Assembly: GCA_030323885.1 (NCBI GenBank)
Contig: CM059199.1
Coordinates: forward strand, 37,890,590-37,954,589
Length of the DNA stretch: 64,000 nt
From: Branchipolynoe longqiensis
Lineage: Eukaryota > Annelida > Polychaeta > Phyllodocida > Polynoidae
Reading direction: 5' to 3'
Below the pieces are notes generated by a model that saw only the letters and a list, made by a program, of their open reading frames with translations, did no database searches and had not been told where the DNA came from. Both the position numbers and the translations under genes were made by a program. Shown one piece after another: positions 11,191 through 21,060 of this stretch (the first letter of the stretch is position 1; each line of letters starts with the position of its first letter).

Positions 11191-11480
11191 AATTTTGCAT
11201 ATATTGCATATATTGCAAAGTATATATTTTGTATATTTTGCATATATTGCATATATTGCATATATTGCACATATTGCACATATTGTATACATTGCATATA
11301 TTGCATATATTGTTTTGTGAATGGCATATGTTGTGTTGTATATGTTGTACATGTCTGTATTGTATATATTGCATATATTGCGTATATAGTGTATATAACG
11401 CAAATATTGAATACATTGCATGCATTATATAAGTTGTACACATTGTATATGTTGTACATAGTGTATGCATTATATATTTA
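11190..11480. repeat. ATATTGC minisatellite
   Basis: Tandem CATATATTG/CATATTGTA-like units run over roughly 290 bp. The overlapping Tyr/Ile/Cys-rich frames on both strands come from this repeat. Confidence 0.85.
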
Positions 11481-11512
11481 ATACTCAGTCTTTATATATA
11501 TGAAGACTGAGA

Positions 11513-11720
11513 CAATTCCTCCAGTGTGTGTGGCGCGAGTGGGGGAGGGGGGGGGGGGGTCCGGCCCCCCAATTACCCCGAAAGCTGTGAGGATGGGGGG
11601 GGGGGGGCACCACCAATGCGCCAAGGAGGAATAGAAATATACAGTATATTTTCCCCTTGCATTTATACTTGTATAATGCGTTATACACATCACATATATA
11701 TTGGATATGTGCTGAAAAAG
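11513..11720 (+). repeat. Diverged relative of the duplicated segment
   Basis: ATTCCTCCAGTGTGTGTGGC, a G-rich centre, GGAGGAAT and then CATTTATACTTGTATAATGC match the end of the 10.8 and 12.1 kb units. A small inverted repeat (ATTCCTCC/GGAGGAAT) brackets the centre. Confidence 0.65.
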
Positions 11721-11759
11721 CCATTATACCAATATAATTATCTGGAAGCCGTTTAACTA

Positions 11760-12105
11760 TGAAATGTCTGCATAGTTAATCCTATCTGACAGTGACACTC
11801 CACCAGTCTTCTACTAGTTCGCTCCACCATAGCTGACAATCCTCCAGTCACCTACTGGTCACGCCTACTGCCTCGCCTCGTGGCTGTGTCTTCCTCGCTG
11901 TCACTCGCCTCATGCATGTACCACTCTTTGCAAATATTTAATATATTGTATGCAATATATTTATATACAATATATTGCCCCCATACAATATATTGTATAT
12001 TTACTATATTTGTTATATATTATACAGATTGTTTATGCAATATACGCAATATATTGTACATATTTTACATATGATAAATATTTCATATGGTGTATATAGT
12101 ATATA
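11760..12105. other. AT-rich DNA with ATATTG repeats; no gene
   Basis: The first half is unique; 11930-12100 is ATATTGTA-type low-complexity DNA. Confidence 0.5.
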
Positions 12106-12114
12106 TAAATAATA

Positions 12115-12510
12115 ATATATACGAATCAAGGACCAGCCATATAGATATATATGTGAAATATAAGGATTATATGTATGTAAATTGGCGGTGCTGCTTTTAT
12201 TATTATTTATTCCCTTTTTCTATGCTAATATGTGATATTTACATTCGCTCCACATACTACTTGCTGAGCATCACCATCATTTCCAGTGCTGATCCGCCCC
12301 CAAATCGCCATTTGCATGAAGAGTTGTGTATATATATATAAATTCCTCTGGTGTGTGTGGCGGGAGGGGGGGCCACCCATACCCAGCTCCCAACAGCGGG
12401 GCGTGGGGCACTCCCCCAATGCGGCAATGGAGGAAGTAGCAAAGTATATATTTTCCCTTAGCATTTATACTTGTATAATGAGTTATACATCATATATATA
12501 TATGGCCAGT
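12115..12510 (+). repeat. Duplicated segment, copy 2
   Basis: Direct repeat of 10805-11190, continuing through GTAGCAAAGTATATATTTTCCC and CATTTATACTTGTATAATGAG, the site that carries a SINE in the relative at 17.5 kb. Confidence 0.8.
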
Positions 12511-12594
12511 CCGTCGAGTTGTACTAATAGTACTATATAGGGCGGGCAAGAACTGGATCTGCCACAGTAGAGTCCATTTCAGGCAGTGTATTAT

Positions 12595-13146
12595 GCCGTG
12601 TTCACACGGGGCAGTTAATTCGAATCATAAAAATCGACTTGTATAGTTCGGGTTACATTTCACGTGTGAACGTGAGGCTAAGTCGGATTAGGGCTGATTC
12701 GATTCATATTATTCAGATTTTATAAACCACTTGTGTAGGTGGTTTATATGAACCAAATTTTATGATTCGACTTATATCGCCCATGTGAACGTAACCGACG
12801 TACTTGAGGCGGATTAAGCACATCACACGATATAATATAATTTGGTCTATGAACCTGCTAGAGGTGCACATACATTTTTTTCATGATTTATTTTAAGGTT
12901 TTCACTGCCCAGCAGAAGTTTTTACGGTTCCAAAGCAATATGATTCAGTCTATACATATCTAGGTCGAACCCACACTCTCTCGTGCCGATGTCGAATAAC
13001 CGAAACTGGTGCTGGTTAGTATGGACTTGCTCATGCGCTGATATCGATTTCCGGCCCAAGTACTGCCCGTGTGAACGCGACACTAGTTCGGTTCATATTA
13101 TCCGCCTTGTATAAAGTGGCGTAAACTTTTCCCGTGTGAACACGGC
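12595..13146. mobile_element. TIR element (GCCGTGTTCACACGGG)
   Basis: A 552-bp element with inverted ends GCCGTGTTCACACGGG and CCCGTGTGAACACGGC. The flanks are TAT on both sides (12592-12594 and 13147-13149), a possible 3-bp TSD. Internal CCATGTGAACGTAACC/CACGTGTGAACGTGAGG motifs repeat the terminal GTGTGAACG theme. No open frame. Confidence 0.8.
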
Positions 13147-13293
13147 TATAGTTAGTACTACATCACCAAAGACAACAGAGTGCATTAGTTAGTACGACAT
13201 ACCCAAAGACAACTTACATTCCCCTCCAACATCTTAACGGTGGTCCCGCTAACCCTCACCCCACCCCCACATACACACTCTCGACCTCCTAGA
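13147..13293. other. No feature
   Basis: Unique spacer between two TIR elements, with a short duplicated GTTAGTA..AC..CAAAGACAAC motif (13153 and 13190). Confidence 0.4.
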
Positions 13294-13758
13294 CCGGTGT
13301 CACGGTTTAAAATCACAGCTGGTTTAAAAGCTACACCTTCACTTTGCGCATGTATCAACATCAAACAGCGCTTTCAAACTGCAGCATGTCACAGTTTTAA
13401 AAGTCCACTGGTTTAAAACCTACACATTCGGCCTGCACATTTTTAGCATTTCGGGGAGGGAGGGTATTTTAATTGTTGTTTTATATATTTTCTGACATCG
13501 TTGTTTGTGCCTTTTGGCTTCGTCTGAGTCCTCAATACTTTATCAGGAGTTTCACATTCTCTGTGTGGGCCTGAAATCTTATCAGGCAAGGAGACTGTTC
13601 GGGCGTCATTGTAATGACAACATAAACTGTCTTAATCTTAACATAAACTCTCTTACTCGACGGTCTTAATCTGGCGGAAACACTGTTCGATTTTGATGCA
13701 TGCGCAAGGCGAAAGTGTAGGTTTTAAACCAACGGGAGATTTGAAATTGTGACACCGG
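13294..13758. mobile_element. TIR element (CCGGTGTCAC)
   Basis: The inverted ends are CCGGTGTCACGGTTTAAAATC-like and GATTTGAAATTGTGACACCGG-like. The arms extend inward (AAGCTACACCTTCACTTTGCG versus the complement of CGCAAGGCGAAAGTGTAGG), so the element can fold over much of its length. The TSD is unclear, so the superfamily is not assigned. Confidence 0.75.
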
Positions 13759-13880
13759 ATATGCATTGGCAACTTGATTGATTGCTTAGCTTATTGTGGT
13801 TTTGCATCCTAGTAAGATGTATCGTCATATCGGAACAGATACATTCTTGGTACAGTTTGAACCGAAATTGGCTTTCTAGT

Positions 13881-14197
13881 CACAGATGAAAGACCTCCGC
13901 GGTTTTGCGGATTTCCGGGATTTCTTATATTCAGCGATTAACGTTAAACAAAATTCCAAAAGAAGGGATGCATATGACATCAGTTCGGTGGTTCGAATCC
14001 CGTTCTTATATGACCTTAGATGTAGTTAGAATATAAAACCTAAGCAAGAAGCTCTTAGATATGGGCGATAATACAATCACAACAAGGTTAGTTGAAACCT
14101 GACTTCCGGTATTTTTCCGCGATTCCCTGACAATGCTAAACGTATGGGAGAATTTCCACATTTCCGTTTTTTTTCCCGGAGATCACTTTCATCCCTG
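13881..14197. mobile_element. hAT-like MITE, copy 1, inside a SINE-B remnant
   Basis: The ends CA(C)AGATGAAAG and CTTTCATCCCTG form short TIRs, and the interior is nearly identical to 29689-29986. The flanks (GGCTTTCTAGT and ATAGTGCTGCCCC) are the two sides of an antisense SINE-B ACTTTATAGTGCT block, so the element landed in a SINE. Its middle holds GGTTCGAATCCC followed by ATATGACCTTAGATGTAG, which looks like a captured SINE-B piece. Confidence 0.75.
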
Positions 14198-14291
14198 ATA
14201 GTGCTGCCCCACTGATATACTATGTCACTGCTCCCACAGCGCTATATCCCACTTTGTCACATTATCCTCACTGTAAGACAACCAATCGGAC
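14198..14291 (-). repeat. SINE-B fragment, antisense
   Basis: ATAGTGCTGCCCCACTG...CACATTATCC is the SINE-B middle body continuing to the right of the hAT-like insertion. Confidence 0.6.
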
Positions 14292-14301
14292 TGGCAACAA
14301 G

Positions 14302-14634
14302 GAGCGGAACGTAGCTCAGGGGATAGAGTGTCCACCTGTGAAGGTGTGGGTCATCCGATCGATCCTGCTCAGTGGGCCCATTTGCAGTTGGGGCTATTTT
14401 TCATTCCAATGGTCCGCAACTGGTTCATCCAAGGATGTGGTATGTGCTTCCTGTCTGTCGGAAAGTACATATAAAAGACCCCTTGCTGCTTATCACAAAG
14501 AGTAACCTATGTGGCGGCAGTGGGTTTCTCTAAAGAAATATGTCAGAATGACCATACATTTGATGTCCAATAGCCGATGATAACAATTAATGTGCTCTAG
14601 AAGCGTCATTAAATAAAACAAGTTTTTTTTGGTG
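14302..14634 (+). mobile_element. SINE-A, full length, perfect TSD
   Basis: The copy begins GAGCGGAACGTAGCTCAG and ends AAATAAAACAAGTTTTTTTTGGTG. A perfect 10-bp duplication TGGCAACAAG lies at 14292-14301 and 14635-14644. Both the A-box-like and B-box-like parts of the head are intact. Confidence 0.92.
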
Positions 14635-14854
14635 TGGCAACAAGAATATTATACAGATCGGTTTTATAAAGGCCCACCAAACAAAGAAACTCTTTATGCT
14701 ATGTTATTATGATACTCGCAAAGTGCTGTCTTACTTAGTACTTACTGCATTTTTTTAAACCTAATCTATCAAAAGTGATAAGACCGGTTTTACCTGTATA
14801 TTCACAATTATGATGATTGAATATAATGATTCATCATTAGTACACCTTGTAGCG
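14635..14854. other. No gene; AT-rich
   Basis: Unique sequence with no recognisable element. Confidence 0.4.
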
Positions 14855-14856
14855 AA

Positions 14857-15174
14857 CCGGGCGCGGTGGCCGAATCGGTAGAGCGGAGGCCTCTCATGCG
14901 GGAGGTTGGGAGTTCAATTCCCGATCGAGTCAAACCAATGATTTATAGAATTGATTCTTTTCGCTTCCTGGCCTGGCCCTCGACATTGATAGGAAATGAC
15001 AAGGACTGGTTAGCTCAGTGTCAGGATAAGTGCTGAGTGGGATATCGGGTCATGGTACCGATTTCCCAGTGGGGCAACACTATAAAGTTACTGTGATTGC
15101 GCCCTGTCACAAGACAGTACCCGTCCTGATATGACCATAGATTTTGCCAGGACGGGAAACTCCAACAACCAACC
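14857..15174 (+). mobile_element. SINE-B, full length (head ii, tail 1)
   Basis: The tRNA-like head CGCGGTGGCCGAATCGGTAG has B box GTTCAATTCCC. The body follows (GGACAAGG-type ACTGGTTAGCTCAGTGTC) and the tail ends GCCAGGACGGGAAACTCC. This is a good reference copy for the family. Confidence 0.88.
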
Positions 15175-15214
15175 TTGAGCCTATCTCTTCTCTGAGAGTT
15201 TATCTAGTGCATAA

Positions 15215-15487
15215 TTATGGCTGGGAATCTCCAACAGTCATGATGTGACTTACAGCCTAATAATAGCCCTCCTCGCCTGTGTATTTCTATGGGAATTTGT
15301 TTCCCTTGACCAAAAATATATGATTGTGAGCTTTCTAATTTAATGAGTGTCTATTGGCACATAATTGATTGTCTGCTTTTACATGTAAAGGCGATGGTCT
15401 GAACAAAAAAAAAAACATTTCTCGCTGTGAATATGGCATGGCCTATGCTGCCGACACGGCGTAAAGCAACCACCAATCAATCAATCA
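15215..15487 (+). repeat. Retroelement 3' end with ATCA tail
   Basis: GATTGTGAGCTTTCTAATTT...CGTAAAGCAACCACCAATCAATCAATCAAT recurs at 55440-55650. A short tandem tail after a conserved 3' segment is typical of CR1/L2-like LINEs or SINEs that use them. No coding part is attached. Confidence 0.6.
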
Positions 15488-15640
15488 ATGAGTGGGATAT
15501 TGGGTCATAATGCCAGCAGTCTAGTCACCCAGTGGGGCAGCACTACAAAGTAACCATTAGTGCGCATTGTCACAGGTCGGTACCCATCCTGATGTGACAT
15601 TAGATGTTGCTAAGACATGAAACAACAACAACAAAAACCT
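15488..15640 (+). repeat. SINE-B 3' half
   Basis: GAGTGGGATATTGGGTCATAATG through GATGTTGCTAAGACATGAAAC gives only the 3' half of the family, joined directly to an (ATCA)n tail. Confidence 0.75.
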
Positions 15641-15723
15641 GCCCTTTCACTGGTGTCGCAGAATGAGGTATCTGAGTATTCCAAGTTAAGTTGGTCCCTC
15701 AGTAAACACGACAGCTGAGACTA

Positions 15724-16036
15724 GGATCAGGACATAGCTCAGGTGGTAGAGTGTCCATCCTGCTCAGTGGACCCATTTGCAGTTTGGGCTATTTTCCATT
15801 CCAACCAGTGGTCCACAACTGGTTAATTAAAGGCTGTGGTATGCGCTGTCCTGTCTGTGGGAAAGTGCATATAAAAGACCCCTTGCTGCTTATAAGAGAG
15901 AGTAGTCTATGTGGCGGCAGCGGGTTTCCTCCAAAGACATATGTCAAAATGACCATATGTTTGACGTCCAATAGCCGATGATAAAAACCTATGTGCTCTA
16001 GAGGCATCATTAAATGAAACAAATTTTCTTTATGAA
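15724..16036 (+). mobile_element. SINE-A lacking its B-box segment
   Basis: The head jumps from AGAGTGTCCA directly to TCCTGCTCAG and lacks about 30 bp that hold the second promoter block in other copies. The 10-bp duplication GCTRAGACTA (15714-15723 and 16037-16046, one mismatch) is intact, so the copy is a true insertion. The deletion was either present in the source RNA or arose later. Confidence 0.85.
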
Positions 16037-16046
16037 GCTAAGACTA

Positions 16047-16482
16047 TGCACACATGGTCACGTCTACAGTCTACATAGCGGAAGTTGGGGTTGATGCCAT
16101 TCACAGCCCTAATCTTCAGCAAAGAAGCAACACTTTAACTTTAAGCTAACTTTCCACCTATAACCACACCTGTCGCCATGTTGTTAGTTTGCGGTGTTTT
16201 TGGAATGTTTTTGCACGATTGAGCTATCGACTACTACCGTGATTGCCTAAAGAAAAAGGGGAAATAATGGAGTATGGTATGTTCAATGTGTGTGTGTGTG
16301 GCCCGGGTGTTGTGCGGTGATGTTTCCCGTCTTGCCCGCAGGTGGCGCTGTATTAATATCATCTTAATGACGTGCATAGAGATGAGTTATACGTGTAGAC
16401 ATATCACAGCCCCAGGCCTGTATCTGATGAGGCGTCATGGCCCGTCGTAACAATGTAGGTGGCGCTACTTACTACTTGTTTG
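16047..16482. other. Unique DNA; no gene supported
   Basis: There is a short ATG frame at 16177 (GCCATGTTGTTAGTTTGCGG) with a stop after 14 codons, and a (TG)n at 16289-16302. I do not call a gene. Confidence 0.4.
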
Positions 16483-16530
16483 TTGGGGCTTGGCATCCTA
16501 GCAACATTTAGGTCATATCAGGACGGGGGT
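16483..16530 (-). repeat. SINE-B 3' tail fragment
   Basis: TTGGCATCCTAGCAACATTTAGGTCATATCAGGACGG is the antisense tail only. Confidence 0.6.
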
Positions 16531-16721
16531 TACTTACTTAATACTCAGTCACCTACTACCCAATAATTACCTATCAGCGTTCGAAACAAGGCTTGTCTGC
16601 TTGTCCGAGCCAAGTGAGAGTAGGAACAGACAAACAGAATATGATTTGAGCTTTTCCGTTGGACAAGTGGCAATTTTGGGCTGAACAAAATGTTTTTCGT
16701 GATTTTGTTTGCTTTCCATTA

Positions 16722-16866
16722 TATATAATAAGAAAGTATATTATATATATTATATATATTATATATATTATATATATTATAATAATATATATATTATTTA
16801 GTTTATATATATTATATATATTATATATATATTATATATATATTATATATATTGTATATTGTATAT
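16722..16866. repeat. TATATATTA low-complexity array
   Basis: About 140 bp of (TATATAT)(TA)-type units. The overlapping Ile/Tyr-rich open frame is an artefact. Confidence 0.85.
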
Positions 16867-16867
16867 C

Positions 16868-17449
16868 TGGGTCATTCTCTAAAACTGGGCATGAAAGTGT
16901 GACATGGAAACCAAAAGTGAAAACCTTCCAGATAATATCAAAGAAACTTCCAGATATGAAGGTTTGTTGTATGTTGTGCATATGTCAGAGTTGAAAAAAA
17001 ATGAATTTCACTTTTTGAATTAGAACTTATACAAATTGAGCAATACATTAATATCACTCGTGTAATATGAAAATCAAAGACACATCTCATTTTAACATAT
17101 ACAACATAGTAAAACAAGATTTTATTGATTACTCTTAAGCAGACAAGGTTATGACTTCCAAGAAAAAAACTGGAAAAATAAGTTGAAAACAAGTTTGGCT
17201 ACATGCATAGTGGCTACATGCATAGTGTAAATGTGTAAATTTTCACTTTTTCACATTAGCACAAAATCATATAAGTAAAGTTTTAATTTCTTTCTTGGGA
17301 CAGCTTCAATAAATGTACTATTGCTAACATACTTAATACACAGAGGATACAATAATTATTTGACTTGCAATAAATAAAAGAAAGAACAAATTATCAGCAT
17401 CGTAATGTGGATACCAAATATGTGGTGTCCAGTTTTAAAGAATAACCCA
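16868..17449. mobile_element. Candidate TIR element (TGGGTCATTCT)
   Basis: TGGGTCATTCTCTAAAACTG at the left is mirrored by the complement of CAGTTTTAAAGAATAACCCA at the right, about 24 bp with a few mismatches. The flanks are A/T-rich (TATATC / AATATA), so the TSD cannot be read. The AT-rich interior has no conserved frame. Confidence 0.6.
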
Positions 17450-17458
17450 AATATACAT

Positions 17459-17815
17459 AATTCCTCCTGTGTGTGAGGTGCGAGGAGGGGCACCTGAATA
17501 TATTACCCTGACAGACATGGAGGCACTTCACCACAGCGCCTATGGAGGAATAATAATAAGAAAGTACATGTTCCCCTACAATTTATACTTGTGTCGTGGG
17601 GGAGATGAAAATGGGAAATACTGCACCTAGAGTGGGACTCGAACCCACATCTCTTTGCATTCCGGGCCAGTGTGCTAACCATTACACCACCTAGGCTCCC
17701 TGATATCAATACACTCCCCACGCCTACCTGTCTATGTGGTTACTTGCCTGAGAGGTCAGTGCAGACCACTACACTTGTATAATGGTGTATACATCACACA
17801 TATATGTGTGTAGAT
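17459..17815 (+). repeat. Relative of the 10.8/12.1 kb unit, split by a SINE
   Basis: ATTCCTCCTGTGTGTGAGG...GGAGGAAT and CAATTTATACTTGT match the 11.5 and 12.4 kb copies. The matching right half, TATAATGGTGTATACATCAC, resumes after a 180-bp insertion. Confidence 0.7.
17593..17772 (-). mobile_element. SINE-D, antisense, inserted with short TSD
   Basis: On the minus strand it reads GGTGGTGTAATGGTTAGCAC...GTGGGTTCGAGTCCCACTC, a Gln/Arg-tRNA-like head preceded by about 80 bp of leader. ACTTGT flanks both sides (17587-17592 and 17773-17778), and the empty site is visible in related units at 11669 and 12467. Confidence 0.8.
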
Positions 17816-17954
17816 GCCAACCGTGGAAAAGTGACAATTTAAGCAGACAAGTAAAAATCACAGCACACTTGTCCTATGGACAAGTGGAAATTGTTGGTTA
17901 GTTCTATCATTGCCTACTTAGTCACTACTTACCCCCTCACTGCTTCCCATTTGA

Positions 17955-18045
17955 CAGGATATCCCACTCAGTCACATTATCCTGACTCTGTACCGCAGGA
18001 TGTAGGATCGATTCCCGGTCGAGTCAAACTAAGCACTTACCAAAC
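17955..18045. repeat. SINE-B scraps
   Basis: TATCCCACTCAGTCACATTATCC (antisense body) is followed by ATCGATTCCCGGTCGAGTC (sense head), indicating two broken pieces joined. Confidence 0.5.
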
Positions 18046-19035
18046 CAAATAAATACTTATAAAAGTAATGATGCCCATCCCTACCGTGCCTGATAACCGA
18101 CTACCGAGATCACTGGCAACAGGCAAGGGCTTCTTGACTTTGCGGGTGGTTCGTAACCTTGATGGTTACAGGCTACAGGACTGCAGCAATAGAAAACGGC
18201 CCTGATAAATTGGTCCGTTTTTTTTTCATGAAGAGTAAACTTTAGTGGGGACCGTTGGAGAAGCAGGTGGGGGGGGGGGGGGTTCTTTACAACAATAACA
18301 ATTTACAATAATAATTGGAGCGGTACTGGTTCACTCTGCGCCGATTGTACCTGTGCACTCGTGTCCAGTCGCCGATGGGTTAGGGGGAAACGTGGGATCT
18401 GCAGCAAGAAGAAAGGTTTGGCCACAGAGCCACACCCACACCCACCCTTACCGCCACGCCCTTATGTAACGCAACATGGTCCCAATGCCTCACCTTTAAT
18501 TACTGCATGCACCTGCTCACATATGACACTTCCGGTTCCACCTCTGCCCCAGGTGCGACATTTACTAACCCTTCCCTCAATCAGCAACCAAAGTCCGCCA
18601 TTGTCATAGTCAGGTATCATTTTGCTTGTGGGTGCTGCAGTTATAACTTTTTTTTTGGTTGTAAATAGTTTTATTCTTCAGAACAATACATTTCTTTCAG
18701 CACCGAGGCACTGGTCTTCCAGCTCTATCATTGTGCAGTGTTTACCAATTTACATGAGTGATTTTTGTACCGATGAATAAATGAGGGAATGCGCATGTGA
18801 TGAGTGATGAAACTTGAAAGCAAATGTATATTGGCACTTTTCACATGATGATGGTGCTTAGGGATGTCAGCCACATGACGGATGGCTGAGTGTGTACACA
18901 TGTTGACAGTATCTTTGGTTGGAACTTGAATTCTGATGTTATAGAGAAGATGCTAAAACATTCATATAGATTGGTTAGATGTACGGTTTTATTGTTAGTT
19001 AGAGCGTAGGCAGTGGGCCCACAAGGGAGTGAGAA
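18046..19035. other. Unique DNA; no gene recognised
   Basis: The stretch contains a poly-G run at about 18270-18283. The 82-codon frame at 18361-18609 is Pro/Thr-rich with no recognisable domain and is not called. Confidence 0.45.
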
Positions 19036-19038
19036 GAG

Positions 19039-19390
19039 CTGTTTGTTGTTGTTTTAAGTCCTAGCAACATCTAAGGTTATATCAGGACGGATACTGACTT
19101 GTGACAGTGCGCACTCATGGTGACTTTATAGTACTGCCCCACTGGGAGATTAGACTGCCAGCACCATGACCTGATATCCCACTCAGTCACATTATCCTGA
19201 GACTGAGCCAACCAGTCCTTGTTCTATCCCAATAATGCCAAGCGCCTGGCTAGGAAGCATCAAATATCCATTTTTAAGTCATTGGTTTGACTCAACCAGG
19301 GTTTGAACCCACAAACCCATGGATTTCGAATACCCCGATCTCCCAAAACAGGCTATGGATGCTCAACTCATTCGGCCATCCCGTCTGGTT
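19039..19390 (-). mobile_element. SINE-B, antisense (head i)
   Basis: The complete tail-body-head order is present in antisense, ending at CGGCCATCCCGTCTGGTTGG. The head includes the duplicated B-box motifs seen in other head-i copies. Confidence 0.85.
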
Positions 19391-19438
19391 GGAGGGAGAA
19401 GGAAAGTGAGGGTTTCCGTGATGATGGAGTTGGGAGAT

Positions 19439-19439
<1 letters not shown>

Positions 19440-19471
<32 letters not shown>
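19440..19471 (+). repeat. Poly-G tract of 32
   Basis: An uninterrupted run of 32 G, the longest in the window. The Gly- or Pro-rich frames through it are artefacts. Confidence 0.95.
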
Positions 19472-19472
<1 letters not shown>

Positions 19473-19571
19473 GCATGGAGGAGGGGGCGGGCCAGGCCAG
19501 GGCAAGAGCAGGGGAAAATAGTTCTCATCAATTGATGAGATGAAGGGCGTCCAGAAAGGTATATTCTGGTT

Positions 19572-19888
19572 GGTTGTTTTTAAATCCTGACAACATCTAA
19601 GGTCTTGTGACAGTGAACGCTCATGGCAACTTTATAGTGCCACCCCACTGGGAGACCAGGCCACGAGCACCATGACCTGATATCCCACTCAGTGACATTA
19701 TCCTGATGCTGAGCCAGCCGGTCCTTGCTCTATCCTAATAATGTCGAGCGCCTGGCCAGGAAGTGACAAGTATCAATTTTCAATTCATTTGGTTTCACTT
19801 GACCATGGTTCGAACCCGTGGGTTCGAATCCCACGATCTACCAAAACGGGAGACGGATGCTCAACTCATTCAGCCATCCCGTCTGGTT
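19572..19888 (-). mobile_element. SINE-B, antisense (head i)
   Basis: The copy runs from TTTTTAAATCCTGACAACATC to CATCCCGTCTGGTTAGG, with two B-box-like motifs (GGTTCGAACCCGTGGGTTCG). A short deletion removes part of the tail. Confidence 0.83.
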
Positions 19889-20097
19889 AGGTATATTCTG
19901 AGAGCAGACTTGAATCCCAAGTATATTCGTGGTGGTGGTGGGGGGGGGCACATTCCACATCTTGCTTCCTCTGTGGATACGGCTTTTGGCTTAGGATCCA
20001 ATCTCTTCTAATTACAGTGGCACTTGTCTTATGCGACCCCTGCCATCAATGAACCCGCTACCAGATGCGGACCATTTTTGTCAATGTGCAAACTGGC

Positions 20098-20387
20098 TTT
20101 GTTTCATTGGACATCAACCATATGGTCATTCTGACATATTTCTTTGTGCAGGAAACCTGCTGCCGCCACATAGGCTACTCTTTCCGATAAGCAGCAAGGG
20201 ATCTTTTATATTCACTTTCCCACAGACATGACAGCACATACCACAGTTTTGATGAACCACTTGTGGACTCCTGGTTGGAACGGAAGATACCCCAGACTGC
20301 AAATGGGTCCATTGAGCAGGATTCGATCGGATGACCCAAACCTTCACAGGTGGACACTCTACCGCCTGAGCTACGTCCCGCTCCGCC
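20098..20387 (-). mobile_element. SINE-A, antisense, internal deletion
   Basis: The head end (GAGCTACGTCCCGCTCCGCC) is complete. At the 3' end the AACGACGCCTCTAGAGCACATTG block is missing, joining TTTGTTTCAT to TGGACATCAACC. It is followed by a poly-G tract on the + strand. Confidence 0.83.
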
Positions 20388-20408
20388 GGGGGGGGGGGGG
20401 GGGGGGGG
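20388..20408 (+). repeat. Poly-G tract of 21
   Basis: Uninterrupted G run directly abutting the 5' end of the antisense SINE-A. Confidence 0.95.
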
Positions 20409-20409
20409 T

Positions 20410-20735
20410 GAGCCGAGTCGGAAAGAAAGAGAGCTGGCTGGGGGAGACGGAACGATGAGAGGGGAGCGGAAAAAAAGTATCCATTCCGAGGAAACAAATT
20501 AACACATACCTAGAATAGAATAAAGGTGCGTTGTAACAGAAAGCGGTGTGCGGTGTAGACTTCTCTCATTACTGCGGGCCGTTACGGCACGGTACATAAC
20601 GCGGGTGTACGGTACCGTGATGTACCGTAACAGCAGAAGGCGCGTCAACTTACAAAAGTCCACGGTGACGCCATGCAACCAGAGATTGCTTGCAAGCAGG
20701 TGGACGCCACCAATCTGGGACGGGCTGTGTATCCA
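20410..20735. other. No gene recognised
   Basis: Unique DNA with GTACCGTGATGTACCG-type short inverted motifs near 20605-20632. Confidence 0.4.
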
Positions 20736-20738
20736 GGC

Positions 20739-20810
20739 ACTGAGAGTGAATGCAGGTTGTCTGCACGCACTGAATGCAGGTTGTCTCCACGCACTGAATG
20801 CAGGCTGTGC
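20739..20810 (+). repeat. Short tandem repeat, three units
   Basis: GAATGCAGGTTGTCTSCACG is repeated with CACT spacers, about 24 bp per unit. Confidence 0.8.
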
Positions 20811-20975
20811 CTCTTCATTTTCTTCTTCTTTTCCCCCTTTTTCCTTTTTTTTCTCTTTTTCTATTTCTCCCCCCCCCATTTCTTTCTTTTTTCTCCTTTT
20901 TTTTCCTTTTGCCTTTTCTCTTATTATTTTTTATTTCTTTGTTGTTTATTTTACCTCCTTTTTTCCTGGTACATT
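20811..20975. repeat. T/C-rich tract
   Basis: Nearly homopyrimidine sequence; the Phe/Ser-rich frames are compositional. Confidence 0.85.
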
Positions 20976-20983
20976 ACTTGATT

Positions 20984-21058
20984 AAAGTTGCATAGTCCGA
21001 TTGTTTTGAGTTTGTATCATTTTCTGAGATAAATATATTATTAGGTTGATCATTGGAG
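20984..21058. mobile_element. TTAA element, one arm only
   Basis: TTAAAGTTGCATAGTCCGAT...GAGATAAATATATTATTAGGTTGATC is the terminal part of the TTAA family. The other arm is absent, and the tandem array begins where it breaks off. Confidence 0.8.
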
Positions 21059-21060
21059 AC

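Noticed and set aside
14857..14932. Possible true tRNA gene (A and B box, cloverleaf-like)
   Set aside because: Followed by the SINE-B body in this and more than 20 other places; no proper acceptor stem pairing was seen. The SINE-A, SINE-C and SINE-D heads were rejected as tRNA genes for the same reason.
16177..16260. THAP-like or other gene start (ATGTTGTTAGTTTGCGG)
   Set aside because: The frame stops after 14 codons and no zinc-binding pattern continues in any frame.
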